From NCBI RefSeq assembly GCF_000143535.2, contig NC_037320.1, positions 1,550,001-1,614,000 on the forward strand: a DNA stretch of 64,000 nt, written 5' to 3'. The notes beneath the pieces are model-generated. The model saw only the letters and a list, made by a program, of their open reading frames with translations, did no database searches and was not told the DNA's origin. The stretch is from Botrytis cinerea B05.10. Lineage: Eukaryota; Ascomycota; Leotiomycetes; Helotiales; Sclerotiniaceae. The stretch's first letter is position 1. Every line of letters starts with the position of its first letter. Positions 45,271 through 56,903 of this stretch are shown here, one piece after another. The position numbers and the translations under genes were made by a program.

Positions 45271-47652
45271 TCAATCCTCATCATCCGAGTCAGCAAACAT
45301 ATCTACTGCTCGCGGTCTTGCTCTTCTTGGCGGTGCAGACTCTTCAACCTTTACTGTTGGGTCTGGTGCCGTTTCCACGGCAGGAGGAGGTTCATACGTC
45401 TCCACTTCATCTTCTTGTACTTGCATAGGTTCTCCATCCAGATCGCCACCGTCATCACTATCTGCCATTGGTTCTCCGTCCACATCTTCCTCTTCCATGG
45501 GCACACCATCTACATCCTCATCATCTTCTACCATCGGTTCTCCATCCAAATCCCCTTCATCAGTTTCCTCTTTAACCTTCTCCTCTGGAGCCACCTCCAC
45601 AGCTTTCCATTTACTTTTCTCTTTGTTCTTCTCCTCCTTGCCCTTTTCCTCTAACTCTTTCAATTCCTCAGCCGATAAAGGAGGTTCTCTGAACACCTTA
45701 CCGAATTCGTCTTGGCTTTCCTGTGGAAACACACACCAACCCTCCCACAAACCCAACACATTCCCTACACTTCTCTTCCACTTCTCAGCCCTTAACCTTC
45801 CCCATTTCATTTTCCGCTCCATCCTTCCTAATCCCTCAAATGTCTTTTTCCTCCGCATTTCCTGCTCGAACAATTGTCGGTAGCGCCATGCGTGTCTAAC
45901 ACCACTTGTAGAACTACTTGATAGAATATCAGACACAATGTATAAGCCTATTAGCGACGCAGAACTAGTGTCTTCCTCCTCAGCATTATCGTCTTTCTCA
46001 TCACCACTATTATCTCTCTCCTTATCCTTCTTCCGATCTGGATTTGCTGATGTGTAAGCAAAGGGCTTTTCGACATTAGATACAATTGCCGAAACGACTT
46101 CATCGGCTCCTCGACCTGCATGTGAGATTGCAAATGCAGTGACTCGAGCTACGTCTCCTTTTCGTAGTTTACCAGTGCTAGTAGGTAATCGTGATAGAAG
46201 GTGTGTGAGTTTGGCCTTCTCGAGAGGGTTCAGATATGCTTTTCCGTCTTCGTTTAATGTGTTAGGGTCAATTGGAGGACGTCTAGCACCCTCATCGCCA
46301 GAGTCATCTTCGTCGGAGGAGTTGTACTCAGAATCCGAAACAAATTCATCTAGACGGGTCGTGTATTCATATGCCAGAGGTTGATCGGGTTGCTTCCATG
46401 CCGAAGAGCCTTCAAATAGTGGAAGGTATTTTCCTTGCCCTCTTTTGGATTGCGAACCTGTCAACACCTCCCATAATCGCCATCGATACCAAACACCACC
46501 TGTACTTCTCGAATCCCATAACCATGCCCATTTCTCTTCTCGCTGCACGGAAGCGCGTGACATCAAGAGCGCTTCGAACTCTGGTCCATGGGTGAGAAGC
46601 GATTCAATTGTTTTGTGGATAAGTTTTAACTCTTTGATATCCTGCGGTGTTTGAACTGGAACAAAAAGTGTGGATCGGCTCAATTGAGGCGTGTTGTTAT
46701 AAGAGGTAGGGGGAGCAAAACCCCCTCGATGAGACATCCCTGAAAACCCTCCGCGAGCTGCTGGTGGATTGACTGGTTTGGCGCCGAAAGGTTGCGAGGC
46801 CGCTGCACTCCCTATGTTTGAAATCTGCGTAGAATTTGAAATCGCCGCTGATGACAAATGCCTATGCAAATTCAAATAATATCCAAATCCCAAGTACTTG
46901 TTTTGTAGCGAGTTGACCGTTGTGTCAATGTCATTCGCAGGGGTATCTTTGGCCAATGTGACGATCGCCGACATAGATTTTCTTTCCGTAAACGAGGTTG
47001 GCCCAGAAGGTGGTATGATTCTGACAGCATCGACTGTCAAGTTTGTAGGAAGTAAAGCTTTAATGACGGCAGGTGAGGTGCCAGGAGGTAGAGATGCCAG
47101 TCGCAGGGTGGGTTTTGCCACAGCTCTCTCCTCGTCTCTGCTGGTCCCCATACTGTCTTCGTCATGGTCGAATGTCTTGAGGGCTTTTGATGCAGGTCCA
47201 TCATGACTATAGTCGTCAAACGCAAATGGGCCTCTGTCGTCTCTGCGCGAGGAGCTTTGGGCGAAGCCTTCGAATGTTCTTTTCTTTGGTAAAGCATTAC
47301 TGCTCATATTCCCGGGTAAAGGTCCTAAGCTCCCAGGCCCACTACCCATCCCTGGTCCCCCTCGTGGCGCAAATCCTCCTCTTCCCATTCCACTACTAAA
47401 CCCTCCTCTTCCAAAATGTCTATTTCCTCCCATGCCGCCCATTCCTCCCATTCCATCAGTCCCAGCTGCAGGCGCGTCATCTTCATCGTCAAAGCTTTTC
47501 ACAAAATCGTCATATACAGCCTTCGTTTCTGCCTCCTCCCTCAACCTCTTAGCTTCTGCATCTGCTTTCTGCCTCTCGAACAACGATTTCTTGGAAGGAG
47601 CTTGAAGCTTGTTCGAAACATCTGGAAACTCGATGATCTTTTTCGAAGTCAT
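45271..47652 (-). CDS. U2 snRNP-associated SR140 (RRM-SURP-CID)
   Basis: Splicing factor that associates with U2 snRNP. A single exon of 793 aa, starting with the ATG at 47652. The N-terminus (about 1-50) is a charged helix; residues 60-110 are Gly/Met/Arg-rich. An RRM-like region (about 181-266, LRLASLPPGTS ... YLGFGYYLNLHRHL) is divergent. The SURP module (about 335-395) has IHKTIESLLTHGPEFEALLM, and the following WLWDSRSTGGVWYRWRLWE is diagnostic. A CID-type helical domain (about 450-640) precedes RKKTFEGLGRMERKMKWGRL. The C-terminus holds four DxDGxPM acidic repeats and ends DMFADSDDED. Absence of introns is notable for a splicing factor. Assignment is firm. Confidence 0.93.
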   Translation of the reverse strand: MTSKKIIEFPDVSNKLQAPSKKSLFERQKADAEAKRLREEAETKAVYDDFVKSFDDEDDAPAAGTDGMGGMGGMGGNRHFGRGGFSSGMGRGGFAPRGGPGMGSGPGSLGPLPGNMSSNALPKKRTFEGFAQSSSRRDDRGPFAFDDYSHDGPASKALKTFDHDEDSMGTSRDEERAVAKPTLRLASLPPGTSPAVIKALLPTNLTVDAVRIIPPSGPTSFTERKSMSAIVTLAKDTPANDIDTTVNSLQNKYLGFGYYLNLHRHLSSAAISNSTQISNIGSAAASQPFGAKPVNPPAARGGFSGMSHRGGFAPPTSYNNTPQLSRSTLFVPVQTPQDIKELKLIHKTIESLLTHGPEFEALLMSRASVQREEKWAWLWDSRSTGGVWYRWRLWEVLTGSQSKRGQGKYLPLFEGSSAWKQPDQPLAYEYTTRLDEFVSDSEYNSSDEDDSGDEGARRPPIDPNTLNEDGKAYLNPLEKAKLTHLLSRLPTSTGKLRKGDVARVTAFAISHAGRGADEVVSAIVSNVEKPFAYTSANPDRKKDKERDNSGDEKDDNAEEEDTSSASLIGLYIVSDILSSSSTSGVRHAWRYRQLFEQEMRRKKTFEGLGRMERKMKWGRLRAEKWKRSVGNVLGLWEGWCVFPQESQDEFGKVFREPPLSAEELKELEEKGKEEKNKEKSKWKAVEVAPEEKVKEETDEGDLDGEPMVEDDEDVDGVPMEEEDVDGEPMADSDDGGDLDGEPMQVQEDEVETYEPPPAVETAPDPTVKVEESAPPRRARPRAVDMFADSDDED

Positions 47653-48344
47653 TTTTCAGTGCTACTCTCCAATCCCACATGCGACTATAATTGGCATATT
47701 CTTTAGAGGATGAGAAATACGTGCACGCAAGTGATGGTAGTGTGCAAGGCGCGATACTTGTTGCGACAAGGCTGCGAGTTTGTTTGATTGGCTTAAAGCT
47801 TGACATGCGCCTTTCGCTGGAGCGCTTACTAAGGTCAGCTTGTCTTAATTGCCGAAAATTATTGGTCTGAGCTGCTCCATAACTTCTCCTCTCAATGATA
47901 ATCAGCAACCAAACATCAAAATTCCGCGCAGAATGGAATCATACTGACATCCAAAGATAAAATCATTTCTTTCTTCGAAAATGAATCATCGCTCCAAGTC
48001 CGAAGTATGGATTTCGCAGTCACATACTCAACATGGAAATGCCGTGCTGGTGGGCCGCGTTATTTTCTAGCTTCTTTTGATTATGTATCCTATGATTTGG
48101 TGCAGTTGCCAAATTTCTTCAAGGTTCTGGGGATCCTCTACCCCCACTATAAGTATTTGTCTTTGGGGAAAGTTATAGACTTTTCTCTTTGGATTTCCTT
48201 CTCGTCGATCTACTTATCCAGATTTTCATAGTTTGTGATATGCTCCCCAGAATTTAAGTGACTTTTCTCTTATCGTCCATTCGTTATCACACACCTTCCA
48301 CCCGTTCACACTGCGAATCCACTTTGCTTCACTACTCTTCCACC
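47653..48344. promoter_or_regulatory. Divergent region, SR140 and FAD oxidase
   Basis: 692 bp between divergent start codons. No specific site identified; a short plus-strand frame at 48007-48231 is unsupported. Confidence 0.45.
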
Positions 48345-49691
48345 ATGACAGCCTATACCCCCCCTTCGTCAATTCTCATAATCGGCACCGGTGTGTTTTC
48401 TCTAAGCACCGCCCTCGCCCTTCTAAAGAGGCCCGAGTACAAAAATACAACCATAACTCTCCTCGATCGCTCTTCCTTTCCTGCTCCAGATGCCTCCTCC
48501 GTCGATTCCTCGCGCATCATCCGAGCAGACTATGGCGATCCTCTCTATGCCGAACTTGCGGACTCTGCCCAGAAGCAATGGCGGCAGACAGGCGATGATG
48601 AACTTGGTGGCCAGGGCCGATACTCCGAAAGTGGTTTATGTTTAACCTGCGACACCTCATATGAAAACAGCGGGCAAGGATACGTACGATCAAGCTTTTC
48701 AAATGTCCAACATTTGATGAAACAAGCCGGGGACACAGACGGGGTCTTGGAATTACCCTCAGCAGAGGCTATACAGAAACTCTTCAATGTAGGACCAGGG
48801 AGTGGAGAATGGGGATATATTAACCGACGATCAGGATGGGCTGATGCGGGAGCCTCCTTAGTCTGGCTACGAAAAGAAGTTGAAAAGCTTGCTGACGAAC
48901 GTGTCAAATTCATCGTCTCGGAAGTCACATCGCTCATCTTCTCGCCCGATCAAAGCACGATTCTTGGAGCCAACACTGCATCTGGTACTCAATACTTTGC
49001 CGGCCTCACGATTCTCGCAGCTGGGGCCTGGAGTGCCAAATTCCTCGATCTGCGCTCCCAGGTGCATTCTAGCGGACAGTGTTTGCTATATATTGATATC
49101 ACAGATGAAGAACAGGAAAGATATAAAGACATCCCCGTGCTTCTCAACATGGCTACCGGTTACTTTATCCTCCCACCACGGAACAACATTTTAAAAATCG
49201 CACGCCACGCCCACGGATACTCAAACCCAACCATGATTCCCCATCCCCACCCCTCCTCCTCTGGCGAGATGATCAGCGTCTCTCTCCCCCAAACAACTTA
49301 TGATCACCCCAGCAATTGCGTCCCTGTCTCTTTCCAAAAGGAAGCCGCAGTAGCCCTCCACACATTCCTCCCCGATCTCCCTCCCCGTCCCTTCTCACAC
49401 ACAAGAGTGTGCTGGTACACTGACACGCCCGCCGGCGAATTCCTCATCACCTACTGCGACAAACCGCAAAGTAGCGGCGGCCTCGGTCTCAAAGGTGTAT
49501 TTTTAGCGACTGGTGGTAGCGGACATGGATTTAAGTTCCTCCCCGTGCTTGGAGAGAAGATTGTCGATGTGATGGAGGGGAAGGATGAGGTGTGGGAAAA
49601 CAAGTGGGGTTGGAAGGTGACGGAGGGATGGGATGGGATGACAGACGATGGGAGCCGGGCGGGCCCAAGAGGGGAGAAACTTTGTAAGTAG
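48345..49691 (+). CDS. Sarcosine/fructosyl-amino-acid oxidase family flavoenzyme
   Basis: FAD-dependent oxidase of N-substituted amino acids (MSOX family: sarcosine, fructosyl amino acids, saccharopine or pipecolate), probably giving H2O2. Single exon, 448 aa; the ATG at 48345 is used because the upstream extension lacks an ATG. The Rossmann motif IGTGVFSLSTALALL is at about residues 12-26. SSRIIRADYGDPLYAELA matches the MSOX family. A CWYTDTPAGEFLI block holds the Cys that binds FAD covalently in relatives. GVFLATGGSGHGFKFLPVLG closes the FAD site. The last residues do not form a clear peroxisomal SKL. Synonymous choice shifts from C-ending to G-ending near 49550. Family is firm; substrate is unknown. 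Confidence 0.92.
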   Translation: MTAYTPPSSILIIGTGVFSLSTALALLKRPEYKNTTITLLDRSSFPAPDASSVDSSRIIRADYGDPLYAELADSAQKQWRQTGDDELGGQGRYSESGLCLTCDTSYENSGQGYVRSSFSNVQHLMKQAGDTDGVLELPSAEAIQKLFNVGPGSGEWGYINRRSGWADAGASLVWLRKEVEKLADERVKFIVSEVTSLIFSPDQSTILGANTASGTQYFAGLTILAAGAWSAKFLDLRSQVHSSGQCLLYIDITDEEQERYKDIPVLLNMATGYFILPPRNNILKIARHAHGYSNPTMIPHPHPSSSGEMISVSLPQTTYDHPSNCVPVSFQKEAAVALHTFLPDLPPRPFSHTRVCWYTDTPAGEFLITYCDKPQSSGGLGLKGVFLATGGSGHGFKFLPVLGEKIVDVMEGKDEVWENKWGWKVTEGWDGMTDDGSRAGPRGEKLCK

Positions 49692-50371
49692 GAGGGGTTT
49701 GGATGTGTTTTTGTCTGTGATGTATGTGTGTATGAATAATCGCGGAATTAGATTTAGACGATATACGGCATGGTTCACTTTTGACACACAGTATGGCTAG
49801 ATTGAGAGTAGTCAGATAGCGAAGGCTGATATAGGGGATTCGATGGTGAAGGCGGCACATATACAGATGTCATGTAGACTGTCACGAACATCCTAGTGTA
49901 CATGCACACAGTGTAGTAGAATCTGGTGAACCTCCCATCTCTTATAGGTAGAATCGTTGCTGCTACATTCGAATCATTTCAACTCTCTCCAGTCTGGTTC
50001 TATTTCGATTGCGTCACAAGAATCATCACATAGACATTACGCACACAATCTGTATATAAAAACTAATGTTTTCTTTATTATTTGATGTAAAATGTACCAA
50101 CCAAGGCAATTTTGAATACTTGCTTTATCAGAAGAGAAGTAGCAATTAATGACGGCATCGCAGGACCTGCGCACCAATGCCATCCGTCAAAGACGATGTT
50201 TCGCAGTCTATCAGGACTAGTCACGCGCAAACATGCTGAAAAGCACAAATATATGAGTCCCTTCTTTGACTCTTTTCCCCCCTGTGATACGCCTACCATG
50301 CATGTTAATGTTCGTAAGATCGTGAAATAATGTTGTACAATGTAAAAAAGTGGTGGTACATCTGAACTGAA
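49692..50371. other. Convergent intergenic region
   Basis: 680 bp holding the 3' ends of the FAD oxidase and TBP genes. No coding exon supported. Confidence 0.5.
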
Positions 50372-51291
50372 TCAGACCTTCTTGAAATCTTTGGGTGATG
50401 TTAGCAAAAGCATGCATAGAGAGGCATGTAAATATTTACCTTGAAGCACGGGATAGATCATCTCGAAAGCTTGGTAAATTTCCTCACGAACTTTTGCTCC
50501 CGTCAAGACAATCTTGCCACTGACGAAGATCAAAAGAACGATCTTAGGCTTCATCATTCTGTAGATGAGACCAGGGAATAATTCAGGCTCGTAAGAGCTG
50601 AAATTCATATGGCGCGAAGCAAGTCCTTCCAAGCGAATGGGGAACTTGATATCGCAGGAACCAACGATGTTCTGGATCTTGAAATCGGTGAACTTTGCGT
50701 TGAAACCAAGCTTTTGGATGATACGAGCGTATTTACGGGACGCCAATTTCGAATCGTCTTCTGACTTTGCACCAGTGACAACCATCTTGCCCGAGGCAAA
50801 GATCAGGGCAGTAGTCTTGGGATCGCGAATACGCATGATAACCGCAGCGAAACGCTGGGCAGGTTAGCAAAACGAAATGTTAGATAGCAAGCCTAGAATC
50901 AGTAGTCACCTTTGGATTGTATTCCGCGTTTCTTGCATGTAGTGCGATGGTCTTCAAGTCAAGACGGCAGTCCAAGTTGACTGTGGCAACGATGTTTCTT
51001 TACATGCAAGATAAGCCTCATGAAAAATATAATGAGGCACAAGGGTTATACATACTGTAGCGTGGGAACAATTCCACTGACACCTTGGGTAGCAGCGGGG
51101 GTGGCAGCTGGGGTCGCAGGTGGTGAGGCAGCGACGGGAGCCGCAGGTGTGACCTGCTGCTTTCCAGCGACAGCCTCGTTAGTAGATGGCGGGGTGATAT
51201 CGGCAGCACCGCCGGGGAAAGACAGTGAGCCGGGCGCGATGAAGTTTTTAGCGTCAACGGCACTAGAAGGATGTGTCTGAATGGAATCCAT
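50372..51291 (-). CDS. SPT15: TATA-binding protein (TBP)
   Basis: General transcription factor that binds the TATA box as part of TFIID and related complexes. Four exons on the minus strand, 51291-51056, 50997-50910, 50854-50440 and 50388-50372, give 251 aa. The first 75 residues are Pro/Ala/Thr-rich and probably disordered. The core is the two-repeat saddle: [39 protein letters not shown], then the linker [20 protein letters not shown], and the second repeat [20 protein letters not shown]. It ends YPVLQDFKKV, with the final residues on a 17-nt exon. Conservation makes this call firm. Confidence 0.97.
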
Positions 51292-53229
51292 ATTGGCTTC
51301 GATGTTTGTTTATTCAAAGAAGTGTTTGTGGATAGTGAGCAGATCTATTTGTATGTAAAATGTTAGATCGCAATCGGCAAGCGATAAGAGTGAATGTCTT
51401 TTCTGCCAAGGATCGTGAAGGTTCACGGGTACAGCAGACGTTCGAGACAGCGTATCTTGATGTGAAAGCGTAACTCGAAAGTAGCCGCCGGTGAGGCAGG
51501 GCAGTAGAAGAGATTGGGGATAGAGGGATGTGGCTATAAAGGTGTGTTTATAATCGCCGACGTAAATAAAAGCCGTACCGTTTGTGGGAGATAAACAACT
51601 CAATGTCTCCCCTACAGTTGCTGCTCGACGAAGATGACTTTGTGAGTGACTGGAAGATCCAAATGATGATCGAGAGTCGAAGTCCGAGCAATCACTGGCT
51701 GATGTTTGTTATCAGGGTGTGAATAGCAAGCTCTTGTTTCCGAAGGTCTTGTTGTTGCTGCGAAGATGCGACAAGGACCCAGGTTCAAGTGAGATGGAGT
51801 CGCGAGGTGAATCACGACAGCAAATCGAGGTCGCAAAGGACGGGGTTTATTATTAAAGGAATGTATGATACTTTGCACAATCAAGGGCAATGTATTTTCG
51901 TGGGGTGGAGGAGGAGGAAGGTTTGTTCTAACGTTGTGTGGTAGATTGAACGGATGGTGGGATGTGGATGTGGATGTGGTTGTGGTTGAAATCGTAAAAT
52001 TGAGTAAGATTACGAACAACCGAAATAAAGCGGGACCGGAGAGAATTCAAATTTGTTTGAATGTGGCAGCAACGATTGTATTTATAAGAGAAGGGAAATG
52101 CCACTTTGGTCTCTGTGCACGCCCGTGCTGTTGAGGGAACCCATAATTAAATCCTTTATATCACGTTCGGCGCGAGGAAAGTGCGACGTTATCGGCCAAT
52201 GAGAACGTTGCTTACAGCGATCTACCCTACTTTGAAACCAACACCAGCGAAATCTTTTTACGAAGGACTCAGGGAGAGAAGAAGGAAAGAAGGAGCGTCA
52301 AAAATAGGAAAAAATAGGAGTCACTTCCATCACGTTGGCAACGCGTCCTTGCAACAGCGTCTGACACTACACTCGAGAGGGAGGTCTCCTTTTTCGTTGC
52401 CTTTATCGTCGTGCCCATCCCATCGCCTCTCCCGTTCGCATGGCAAATCACGAGAGTCGATCTGTCGTCGGTGGAAGCGATGGAATCAATGTATGATTGA
52501 ACACCACCCCTCTGGTGGCACAGTTATCGTGACCTTGACATCGCCTGCAGGTGGAGGGGGGAGAGAGAAGAGGAAGAGCAGGAGAGAAAAAAAGATTGAC
52601 CACAAGTAGCAGAAGTCATTACGGCAGCCGGTTTCGTGGGGGAAAAAAAACCAGAGCAAAGAGGCGAACAATCCGGGTACGATGCAGAACCAATCACCAG
52701 TCAGAGAAAGAGATTTTCATTATTCCACCATTCCACCATTCTGGTAGCGCCGTGGCTAGTGAAATTTTAGATACAAATAGTGAAGAGAATCTGGGCGCGT
52801 TCAAAAGCCTCTTGACGGTTTGACCCTTTTTCCCAGGTATCCGCTTTCTTGTGCCCAACTTCCAATAAGTGATGATCTGGCCTCTGCTTCGGTTCCTTTT
52901 CTTTTTGTCTGGAAATGGACATTTCGACAGCACGTATGTGCATGTGTCGTCCTCCAGAGTCTGTACAGTGTGCATGCCGTATCTAGGTAGGGATGCGCAC
53001 GTCAATATTGATATTGACTCACTGAGCCTCTTCATGACACAGACATCCAGAGAAAAATGATAGATCACATATATTTATGCCTTCCGACGATGTACGATGT
53101 AGGTATATTAATTACTTGCATAAGAATATGCATCACGATTTCTTCCCAGGTTGAGCAGGTTGGGAAGGCTGAGTTATCCCTTGATACGTGCACAACTCGT
53201 GTGCATCGTATGCATTGGTGCGGATAAAT

Positions 53230-53231
<2 letters not shown>

Positions 53232-53267
<36 letters not shown>
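53232..53267. repeat. GA dinucleotide microsatellite, 18 units
   Basis: 36 bases of pure GA. Confidence 0.95.
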
Positions 53268-53271
<4 letters not shown>

Positions 53272-53731
53272 TGTGAGTCACAGTTATTAAAGTTGTACTG
53301 CAGCAAGAAAGAGGCGCAATGCTTTTTCTTTCTTTGGAGGGTGGTGAATGTGTGAGTGCGTGAGTGCGTGAGTGTGTGCGCGTATATGCGTCTGTGCATA
53401 AGAAGAAGAAGACGAGACACATCAACCACCAGCCTCGATTGTGTCTCTTGATTCATTTGTGAATGTCTGGATTAGGTAATGACGCCACAATCACATTTAC
53501 ACTGATGTTTATTTCCATTGACCTACCTTCCTTCCTTTGTTGGTGACGAGGCAACGTACTGGGCGGGCCACAGAAGAAAGCAGAGAAAGAAAGCTTGGAA
53601 GAGAGAGGGACATCACGTCACCAAGAATTCATCAGAATTCATCATAATTCATCATAGGTAGCGAGAGTACGACACTACATACATACTTTACCATGGAAAT
53701 AAACTTTTCGCATTTTTGACTTTATATCCTT

Positions 53732-53771
53732 CCTTGCCTTGCCTTGCCTTGCCTTGCCTTGCCTTGCCTTG
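53732..53771. repeat. CCTTG pentanucleotide repeat, 8 units
   Basis: Eight perfect copies in tandem. Confidence 0.95.
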
Positions 53772-54370
53772 CCGTCCCTTCCCTTCCCATGCCATCCCGA
53801 GGCTCGCTGGCTGCCATACTAGTCGCTAGCGATACCCGTACCTCGGATCGGACACACAATCAAAACAATACGATATATACGAAATACCTAGACGATAACG
53901 AAACCCATCCTCCCAGCGACAATCATCCCTCGCCATGTCGATATTACCAACGATATTGATACATACCAACCACCAACCTCACCGCACGAATCACCATGCA
54001 CGCAAGCACCACCCCCCTCCAGATCAAGCATAGTCTCTGGTATGATCGCCGTTGCAAATGAAAAATAGATGAAAAATAAATGACGGATTTCATTTTACTT
54101 CAGGCTCGAGCTTACCTTTTGCTCTCGGTGGTGATGAGTGCTGCGAGGATGTGTCTATGCCAAGCGGAAACGCACGGATGGTTTTCCTTATCGAAAGGTT
54201 TAATTCTCTTGTAAATAAAGGCCCTAGGGTAGGTAGGTCGGTATTGCACATTTGATCTCTCCCCTCCCCACCAATGTTATATCTCACGGGCGTCTGTCTA
54301 TCTGGACGGATGCGGTATGAAGTAGATGGAGGTACGCGTCTTGTTTGGATGGAGTGGAGTGGTGTCCGGA

Positions 54371-54424
54371 GATGTGATGTGATGTGATGTGATTTGATAC
54401 ATACATACATGCATACATACATAC
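54371..54424. repeat. GATGT and CATA short tandem repeats
   Basis: Four to five GATGT units followed by CATA units. Confidence 0.85.
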
Positions 54425-55136
54425 AAATAACATTCCCCCACGATTTCAATTAGCCTTTCTGCTACTGCCTCAACATACCTCACCACCTAGTCACTTATTA
54501 AGCTTAAGCTTACCGCTTACCACTCACTACTATTCACACTTCTTCCCCCTTTAAAATAGTGGGGTGCTTGGGTTGGAACTTGGGGGCGACAAATCCAATA
54601 TGACGCGGTGCGTATATATAGATACCTAGTATGATAATATTCGTGGGTACGCATCACCAAATGGACCTCTATAATCTTGATTATCATCACCACCATTATT
54701 AGTTCTCGTTAATGAATACGCCCATCGTAATTTCGTGTCCACTCCCTCCCTACCTAGGTACCTATAATAATTGGATCCATGCTCGTAATCATCTCTGTCG
54801 ATGAATAATAAATAGTTGGGAGTAGATAAAATAGTGGTAAATAAGAAATCTCTCGCGACGCGACGTCATATCATGTTATATCATGCCATGCGTGACATCG
54901 GGACAATCAATCCATCACTCAAAAAAGAATGTCAAACTTTTCTATGTCTCGAGTATGTTTTCACTATACTATACTATACTATGATGCATAACGTGAAGCA
55001 CTACCTCCCTCCCTCCCTACTTGCGTAAATAGTGTTCATTATTTCCGCTAGTGGGACTTGCGTGCTTGCGTGCTTGCGTGCTTACTGACTTGATTGGTGG
55101 TGGTGATTGTGAGTGAGTAATTAGCAATCACAATAC

Positions 55137-55172
55137 TATCCATCTATCTATCCATCTATCTATCCATCTATC
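55137..55172. repeat. Compound ATCT/ATCC repeat
   Basis: Three tandem 12-base units each built from two ATCT-type and one ATCC-type tetramer. Confidence 0.85.
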
Positions 55173-56192
55173 TTTTATGTATCTTCTATCGAATCGATCC
55201 TCGATGAAAGAATGACATAAAATCAGTTGCCGGCCTTGGCTTGGGGGAATCTAGAATATACGTAAACCCATCTTGTGAATCGTCGATTCGCTATTCCGTC
55301 CTTTTTCCTTTTCCTTTTTCCTTTTCTTTGAATGCCTATTATATCTATCTATGTATTACCCTCTGTCGTCCTATCTATCGATCGAGAAAATATGTAAATA
55401 CGCTGGAATGATGGAGATGTGTTGTTATGCGGAGTTGGTAGTAATCTCTCTCTCTATATCTCTATCTCTATCTCTATCTATACCCATCCATACTCATCCC
55501 ATACCCATACCCATACCCTCAAATCCACATACCTACATACCGATAAAATAACATTCCACACATATATATATAGGTATATATATATGCACACACATACAAA
55601 CATCATTCTTCGCCCAAATATCAAAAACATACCTGGTCAATATAGGATGTGACCGAGTAGAGCATCGAGCAAAAGCATCCTTGAGAATCCAATGTGTGCG
55701 ACTGCACTGCACTGCACGCACGGTACTACACAAACTGCACCTCCACGCCTAATATTCTTTACCGAGTGCGAATGGATTGACGACTGCAGTGTATGAGTAG
55801 CTAAGCTTTTTTGGGGGGGATCTTATGCTTATGCTTATTTATATGTTTATGTTTATATTTAACTATACTTGATGATATTACGATGTTACGACATGTAATA
55901 TATCTTAATTGGTTTGTATACACCTCTTCACCCCCCACACAAGAGCTCAGGAAGAATTTCGATTCCTACTCGCATTCGCGGTGTCGGTTTATCTGTCTGT
56001 TGGTGGGTAGGTAGGTAGGTTAGGTATAACGTCATATTTGGATCTCTTGAGGTATGCATCTATCGATTGGGTGTTTGAATCGGTGCAATAGGGTTTCTGG
56101 CAAGGTGGGCTTGGGGTGGTAAGATGGGTTTGGTTGTTGTATGTTGGCTGGCTGGTTGTGAGCTGGGAGTTGGGTTTGGGGTTGAGATGGGG

Positions 56193-56253
56193 GTTGAGAT
56201 GTGAGTTGAGATGTGAGTTGAGATGTGAGTTGAGATGTGAGTTGAGATGTGAG
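56193..56253. repeat. 12-bp minisatellite, five copies
   Basis: Five perfect head-to-tail copies of GTTGAGATGTGA followed by one extra base. Confidence 0.92.
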
Positions 56254-56831
56254 ATTTGAGATAGCTGAATGGATTGGTGGTGCGTTTAGGATGGGTTTGG
56301 ATAGTGAGACCAGGGTGAGCTGGGGGATGCGGTTGAGTATTGGGATGGAGTTGCATGTTGAAATTGGGTTGAACATTCTTCCAGATGGTACAGTGTGAGA
56401 TCGCAAATTCACACGACTTGATGGATCTGTAGTCAATACTGAATATCACAGTATGTTCTCTTGATACGACCTACCTCCAGATTCCAAGTGGAGATCATAT
56501 TGCGCCAATCATCCTTCAGCTAGGATAGACAATGAAGCATCTTCTTCCCGATAATCTCTTGTTCAACTTCTTCATGAACGTCAAATGTGGTCAATTTGTG
56601 TACCTACACAATAGCAGTGTACCCTTGTAGTCACGAGGTGTATTTCAGGTTGACAACGTGCACAGATCAACACCAAACTAGGCTGCAGCCCAGATGCAGA
56701 TGGTGAGAGACTACCTGAGAATCAAGTATAAAGACTAGAGGAATGTCTATCGTCTGCAATGTTCACTACAGAGACTTGGGGGTGAAAATCATCGAGCCAG
56801 GTAACATACCAAGTTGATTCTTCAATCGGGA

Positions 56832-56874
56832 GACACACACACACACACACACGCACACGCACATATATATATAT
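56832..56874. repeat. CA/TA microsatellite near the HMG-box gene start
   Basis: CA run interrupted by two G, passing into a TA run, ending about 30 bases before the ATG at 56904; probably promoter or 5'UTR. Confidence 0.85.
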
Positions 56875-56903
56875 ACGGATATCTTTGACAATATTATATC
56901 AAA

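Larger units (their letters stand above)
51292..56903. other. Gene desert with many simple repeats
   Basis: About 5.6 kb between the TBP start and an HMG-box gene with no exon I can support. Up to about 52.2 kb it is probably TBP promoter and leader. Beyond that it is studded with microsatellites: GA, CCTTG, GATGT, CATA, TATC-type and CA runs, plus a 12-bp minisatellite. It may hold long regulatory sequence or noncoding RNA for the HMG-box gene. Confidence 0.55.

Noticed and set aside
45173..45883. Plus-strand Ser-rich 236-codon frame
   Set aside because: Antisense shadow of the acidic C-terminus of SR140.
52181..52609. Plus-strand 142-codon Arg/Ser-rich frame
   Set aside because: Composition follows purine-rich repeats; no domain, no splice context.
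54371..56253. Tandem repeats considered as CRISPR-like
   Set aside because: Units are direct tandem copies without unique spacers, and the genome is eukaryotic.
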